Assembly (NCBI GenBank): GCA_036490215.1
Contig: DASXEH010000034.1
Coordinates: forward strand, 62,001-126,000
Reading direction: 5' to 3'
From: JASHSH01 sp036490215
Lineage (GTDB): Bacteria > Pseudomonadota > Alphaproteobacteria > Rhodospirillales > Magnetospirillaceae
Length of the DNA stretch: 64,000 nucleotides
The notes under the pieces are model-generated. The model was not told the origin of the DNA and did no database searches. It worked only from the letters and a program-made list of their open reading frames with translations. Shown here piece by piece: positions 60,622 through 64,000 of this stretch (positions are counted from its first letter, which is position 1; each line of letters opens with the position of its first letter). The translations under genes were made by a program, and so were the position numbers.

Positions 60622-61989
60622 TTAGCGCATTTCGCCCCGGTACAGACGCAAGAGACTCGCGACACCGGCCGCGCCGGCGAAGCCACAGCCAATCCAAAGG
60701 GCGGTAATCGCGCCGATATCGCCAAAGGCGGTGAAGCAGGCCGCCACGAGCGCCGCACCGAGGGCCTGCCCCAGCAAGCGGGCGGTGGGGATCATGCCGC
60801 TGGCCGCGCCTGCACGTTCGCGTGGCGCGCTGGTCATCAACGCTTTCAAGTTGGGCGACTGAAAGAAGCCGAAGCCGGCTCCGCAGATCGCCAGGCGCCA
60901 GGCGATATCGGCGGTCGTTGCGTGCGCGGGCAGCAGAGCCAGCAAGCCCATCCCGATACAGAGCCCGACCAGGCCGATGCCACCCAGCAGTGCGACGGAA
61001 TGGCGTTCGGACAAACGGCCCGCGATCGGCGCCATGAGGGCCACGACAACGGGCCATGGGGTCAGAAGGAAACCGGTCTCGACTTGCGATCGCCCCAGCA
61101 CGGTCTCGAATAGGAATGGCAGGGAGACAAAGGCGAGCCCCTGTGCTGCGTAGGAGCAGATCGACGTGACGATGGACAATGCGAACATCGGCCGCGCGAG
61201 CAGATCCACCGCCAGCAATGGCGCGGGGTGCGCGCGCTGACGGCGGAGCAGGAGTCCGCAACACATCGCCGCTGCGACAAGCTCAACCAAGACCTCGATA
61301 AGTCGGGCGTTATGCGTCGCCTCGCCGAGACCGAGAATCAGCAAAGCGAACATGCCGCCCAACAGGACTGCCGCAGCGATATCGAAAGTGTGGGTGGCGC
61401 GCGCCCCGGCATTCCGAGGCACCGTAGCCAGAGCCAGGCCGATGGCGACTAAGCCGAGCGGGATGTTGATCAGGAACAACCAGGGCCACGGGCCCACCGA
61501 CAGGATGCCCGAAGCGGCCGTCGGCCCCACCACATAGAACAGCGCCACGGTCAGCGCGTTCAGTCCCTGGGCGCGGCCGAGTTGACTGCTGGGGTAGATG
61601 AACCGGATCAGCGCGTTGGTGACACTGAGAATGCCTGCGGCACCGAGCCCCTGGAGAGCGCGCGCAACGATCAGACTTGGCAACGACCAAGCCACGCCGC
61701 AGGCAAACGAAGCGAGCGTGAACAGGATCAGGCCTGCGATATAGACGCGCCGGTGCCCGACGATGTCGCCATAGGCCGCGAGCGGCATCAGTGTGGCGAC
61801 CATTGCGAGTTGATAGGCGTTGACGATCCAGATCGAGGCTTCGGGGGTGGCATGTAGGTCGGTCGCGATCGTCGGCAGCGCCGTATTCGCGATCGCCACG
61901 TCCAGCGTCGCCATCGCGATGGCCAGCACGACCGTCGCCATCGCCAAGCGTCTTTGCTGCACCGGCAGGCCGTCGCCCAGGCTTGTCAT
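60622..61989 (-). CDS. MFS transporter, DHA2 (EmrB/QacA-like) family
   Basis: 455 residues with about 14 helices. Motif C-like GPTAASGILS and the N-terminal ATLDVAIANTALPTIATDL are typical of the 14-helix drug:H+ antiporters; the MFS loop motif is weak (AYGDIVGHRRVYIAG). Exports unknown compounds. No EmrA-type adaptor lies beside it. It is separate from the liv operon and has the same strand. Confidence 0.85.
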   Translation of the reverse strand: MTSLGDGLPVQQRRLAMATVVLAIAMATLDVAIANTALPTIATDLHATPEASIWIVNAYQLAMVATLMPLAAYGDIVGHRRVYIAGLILFTLASFACGVAWSLPSLIVARALQGLGAAGILSVTNALIRFIYPSSQLGRAQGLNALTVALFYVVGPTAASGILSVGPWPWLFLINIPLGLVAIGLALATVPRNAGARATHTFDIAAAVLLGGMFALLILGLGEATHNARLIEVLVELVAAAMCCGLLLRRQRAHPAPLLAVDLLARPMFALSIVTSICSYAAQGLAFVSLPFLFETVLGRSQVETGFLLTPWPVVVALMAPIAGRLSERHSVALLGGIGLVGLCIGMGLLALLPAHATTADIAWRLAICGAGFGFFQSPNLKALMTSAPRERAGAASGMIPTARLLGQALGAALVAACFTAFGDIGAITALWIGCGFAGAAGVASLLRLYRGEMR

Positions 61990-62014
61990 AGGGAGCAGCG
62001 TAGTGCGACCTGCA

Positions 62015-63172
62015 CTATCCCGCTATCGCCTTCGCCAGGATCGCGTTGACGTCCTTGGCGCGCTCCATATGCACCATATGGCCGGCATCGTCGAAGAGGT
62101 GAACCTCGACCGACGAGGGCAGGCCGCCGGCATGGGTCGCCGGCACGATGCGGTCGAGCTTGCCCCAGATGACGCGCACCGGAATGTGCAGTCCGGCGAG
62201 GTCGGGGAGCAGCGAAACGCGCTGCTTGCCTTGATCGACCGTCGCCATGCGGATCGTGCTGAGCGCCGCCGTCACGCCGTCGAGACGTTTGAAGCGCAGC
62301 AGGCCCTCCACCAGGTCGCGGCTGACCAGCGATTGATCGGCGAACAGTTTGGCGACGACAGGTTGGAGATCCTTGCGCCGCTCCGCCGCGATGAAGCCTT
62401 TGAGATAGTCGTCGTCGATTTCCTCACCAAGACCGGCCGAGCCGATCAAAGTCAGCGAGGTCGCGAGGCCGGGCCGCGCCAGGGCCGCGAGACCGACAAT
62501 CGCGCCGCCCAGTGAATGGCCGACGAAATGCGCATTCTGGATCGCCAGCGCATCGAGCAGAGTGAGCAGCTTGCGCGCCAGCTCGTCGAGGCCCCGGATA
62601 TCGATCCGCTTGCCCGACGCACCATGCCCCGGCAGATCGACGGCGATGATCCGCGCCGCACCTTCAAGCGCCGGCCAGGTGAACATCCAGTTGTTGAGGT
62701 CGCCGCCGAATCCATGGACCAGCACGACAACCGGCCCATCGGCCTTGCCGATATCGAGATAGTTCCAGAGCACACCGCTGGCTGTAATTTGTTTCGGCGT
62801 CGGACCTGAGGTGCCTTCATCGGCGCTGTCCGCTGCTGGCAACACATAGCCGGAGACGAAGGCATCGATCTCGGCATCGCTGACTGCCGGATCGGCCACC
62901 ACCGCCAGCAACGCGCCGACAGGCGCCACATCGCCTTTGTTCAGAATCTGCCGGCGCAAAATGCCTGCCGCCGGGCTCTCATGGACGTTGGTGATCTTCT
63001 CCGTCTCGATATCGACGACGTCCTGGCCCTTGGTCACCGCACCGCCGACCGGCACCAACCAATCGGCAACCCTGCCTTCGATCATCGACAGGCCCCAGCG
63101 CGGCATCGTCACGCCATGAATCGCTGGCATGGCCGCCTGGTCGCTCTTCGAACTGCCCCAGATGTCATTCAT
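62015..63172 (-). CDS. acoC: Lipoyl-domain alpha/beta-hydrolase, acetoin dehydrogenase E2-like
   Basis: 385 residues in two parts. Residues about 18-93 are a lipoyl domain with the modified lysine K59 in DIETEKITN. Residues about 130-385 are an alpha/beta-hydrolase: HGFGGDLNNW oxyanion loop, nucleophile serine in GHSLGGAI, acid and His in DRIVPATH and DDAGHMVHM. It lacks the HxxxDG acetyltransferase site of ordinary E2 proteins. This build is that of AcoC of acetoin dehydrogenase. Its ATG overlaps the stop of the E1-beta gene by four bases. Confidence 0.85.
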   Translation of the reverse strand: MNDIWGSSKSDQAAMPAIHGVTMPRWGLSMIEGRVADWLVPVGGAVTKGQDVVDIETEKITNVHESPAAGILRRQILNKGDVAPVGALLAVVADPAVSDAEIDAFVSGYVLPAADSADEGTSGPTPKQITASGVLWNYLDIGKADGPVVVLVHGFGGDLNNWMFTWPALEGAARIIAVDLPGHGASGKRIDIRGLDELARKLLTLLDALAIQNAHFVGHSLGGAIVGLAALARPGLATSLTLIGSAGLGEEIDDDYLKGFIAAERRKDLQPVVAKLFADQSLVSRDLVEGLLRFKRLDGVTAALSTIRMATVDQGKQRVSLLPDLAGLHIPVRVIWGKLDRIVPATHAGGLPSSVEVHLFDDAGHMVHMERAKDVNAILAKAIAG

Positions 63173-64000
63173 CGCTTGTAGGCCATCGTCTCGCGCACAG
63201 CCTCTTCGATCCGTGCCGGATTGGGGACGAACAAATCCTCAAGCGCGGGCGAGAAGGGCGGCGGCACATGCGGCGGCGAGACGCGCTTGATCGGCGACTT
63301 CAAGGCACCGAAGGCCTTGTCGGCCACCAGTGCGGCGATATCGGCGCCGATGTTGCAGCGGGGATAAGCCTCGTCCACCACCACCAATCGCCCGGTCTCT
63401 TCGACCGCTTCGAGGATCGTGTCCTCGTCGAGCGGCGAGGTGGTGCGCGGATCGACGATGGTGCAGCTTATGCCGTCCTTGGCCAAAGTCTTGGCCGCCA
63501 CCTTGGCGAACTGGACCATACGGCCGATCGCGACGATGGTCACGTCTTCGCCCTCATCGACCAGGTTCGCCTCACCGAACGGAATCGTATAGGCCTCGTC
63601 GGGCACATCCTCGAGATCGTCATACATCGCCTTGTGCTCGAGGAAGATCACCGGATCGTCGTCGCGGATCGCCTGGATCATCAGCCCTTTCGCCTCATAG
63701 GGCGAGGAGGGGATCACAACCTTCAGCCCGGGAATGTGGGTGAAGATCGGATAGAGGCATTGGCTGTGCTGACTGGCCGCGCGCAGGCCGGCGCCGAACA
63801 TGGTGCGGATGACGACGGGCGTCACCGCCTTGCCGCCGAACATGTACCGGAACTTGGCCGCTTGGTTGAATATCTGGTCGAAGCACACGCCCATGAAGTC
63901 GACGAACATCAGATCGGTCACCGGGCGCAGCCCGGTTGCCGCCGCGCCGATTGCGGCGCCGATGAAGGCGCTTTCGGAAATCGGCGTGTCGAGGACGCGT
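63169..64000 (-). CDS. acoB: Acetoin/pyruvate dehydrogenase E1 beta subunit (5' end beyond window)
   Basis: Partial: the frame is open through the right edge, which reads VLDTPISESAFIGAAIGAAATGLRPV, the known transketolase-type beta-subunit motif. Further on are GGKAVTPVVIRTMFGAG, EHKAMYD, and the C-terminal transketolase domain with VVVDEAYPRCNIGADIAAL. Thiamine-diphosphate-dependent decarboxylation with the alpha subunit, expected just outside the window. The linked lipoyl-hydrolase favours acetoin over pyruvate as substrate. Confidence 0.9.
   Translation of the reverse strand, partial: RVLDTPISESAFIGAAIGAAATGLRPVTDLMFVDFMGVCFDQIFNQAAKFRYMFGGKAVTPVVIRTMFGAGLRAASQHSQCLYPIFTHIPGLKVVIPSSPYEAKGLMIQAIRDDDPVIFLEHKAMYDDLEDVPDEAYTIPFGEANLVDEGEDVTIVAIGRMVQFAKVAAKTLAKDGISCTIVDPRTTSPLDEDTILEAVEETGRLVVVDEAYPRCNIGADIAALVADKAFGALKSPIKRVSPPHVPPPFSPALEDLFVPNPARIEEAVRETMAYKR

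Overview
The window looks like the chromosome of a GC-rich alphaproteobacterium close to Rhodospirillales. The best evidence is the run dusB-ntrB-ntrC-ntrY-ntrX-trkA-dat-HAD-hfq-hflX, together with an IspDF fusion, a short ProS without the editing insert, and a GatCAB operon. Species cannot be named from the sequence alone.

Layout. 1-38,700 is core genome: a partial SMP-30 lactonase; proS-lolC-lolD-cutA; ispDF; two membrane-protein genes; the nitrogen-control operon ending in hfq-hflX; an IMPase-family gene; then, on the minus strand, phaZ, rnr, topA, dprA, plsY, a dihydroorotase-like gene, pyrB and ruvX. After these come a lipocalin-like gene, msrB, a BrnT/BrnA toxin-antitoxin pair, gatCAB, a GIY-YIG gene between inverted palindromic repeats, azlCD and a membrane protein. 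38,747-52,665 is a 13.9-kb integrated island bounded by 40-bp direct repeats of the 5' half of tRNA-Ser(GCU). Its left part (plus strand) carries two related HEPN-like proteins and a SIR2-domain protein, a likely anti-phage module. Its middle (minus strand) carries small phage-like genes, a J-domain protein and a D5-type primase-helicase. Its right end carries AlpA-like and ribbon-helix-helix regulators and a tyrosine integrase. The set resembles a phage satellite with defence cargo. 52,627-52,719 is the rebuilt tRNA-Ser gene. 52,720-55,917 is an arsenic resistance cluster (arsR, arsI, arsC, an aquaglyceroporin, an ArsN2-like acetyltransferase) that may be a second, decayed insertion at the 3' end of the same tRNA. 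55,938-64,000 returns to core-like genes: a Liv-type ABC transporter with a permease-ATPase fusion, an MFS exporter, and the start of an acetoin/pyruvate dehydrogenase cluster cut by the window edge.

How it fits together. The island entered at the anticodon loop and brought its own copy of the tRNA 5' half, so the tRNA gene survives but has exchanged promoters. The native promoter is left at the left end, where it points into the HEPN-SIR2 module. Direct 10-bp repeats near both ends look like integrase arm sites. The HEPN-HEPN-SIR2 module, the promoter exchange, and the GIY-YIG gene between structured inverted repeats are the points most worth following up.
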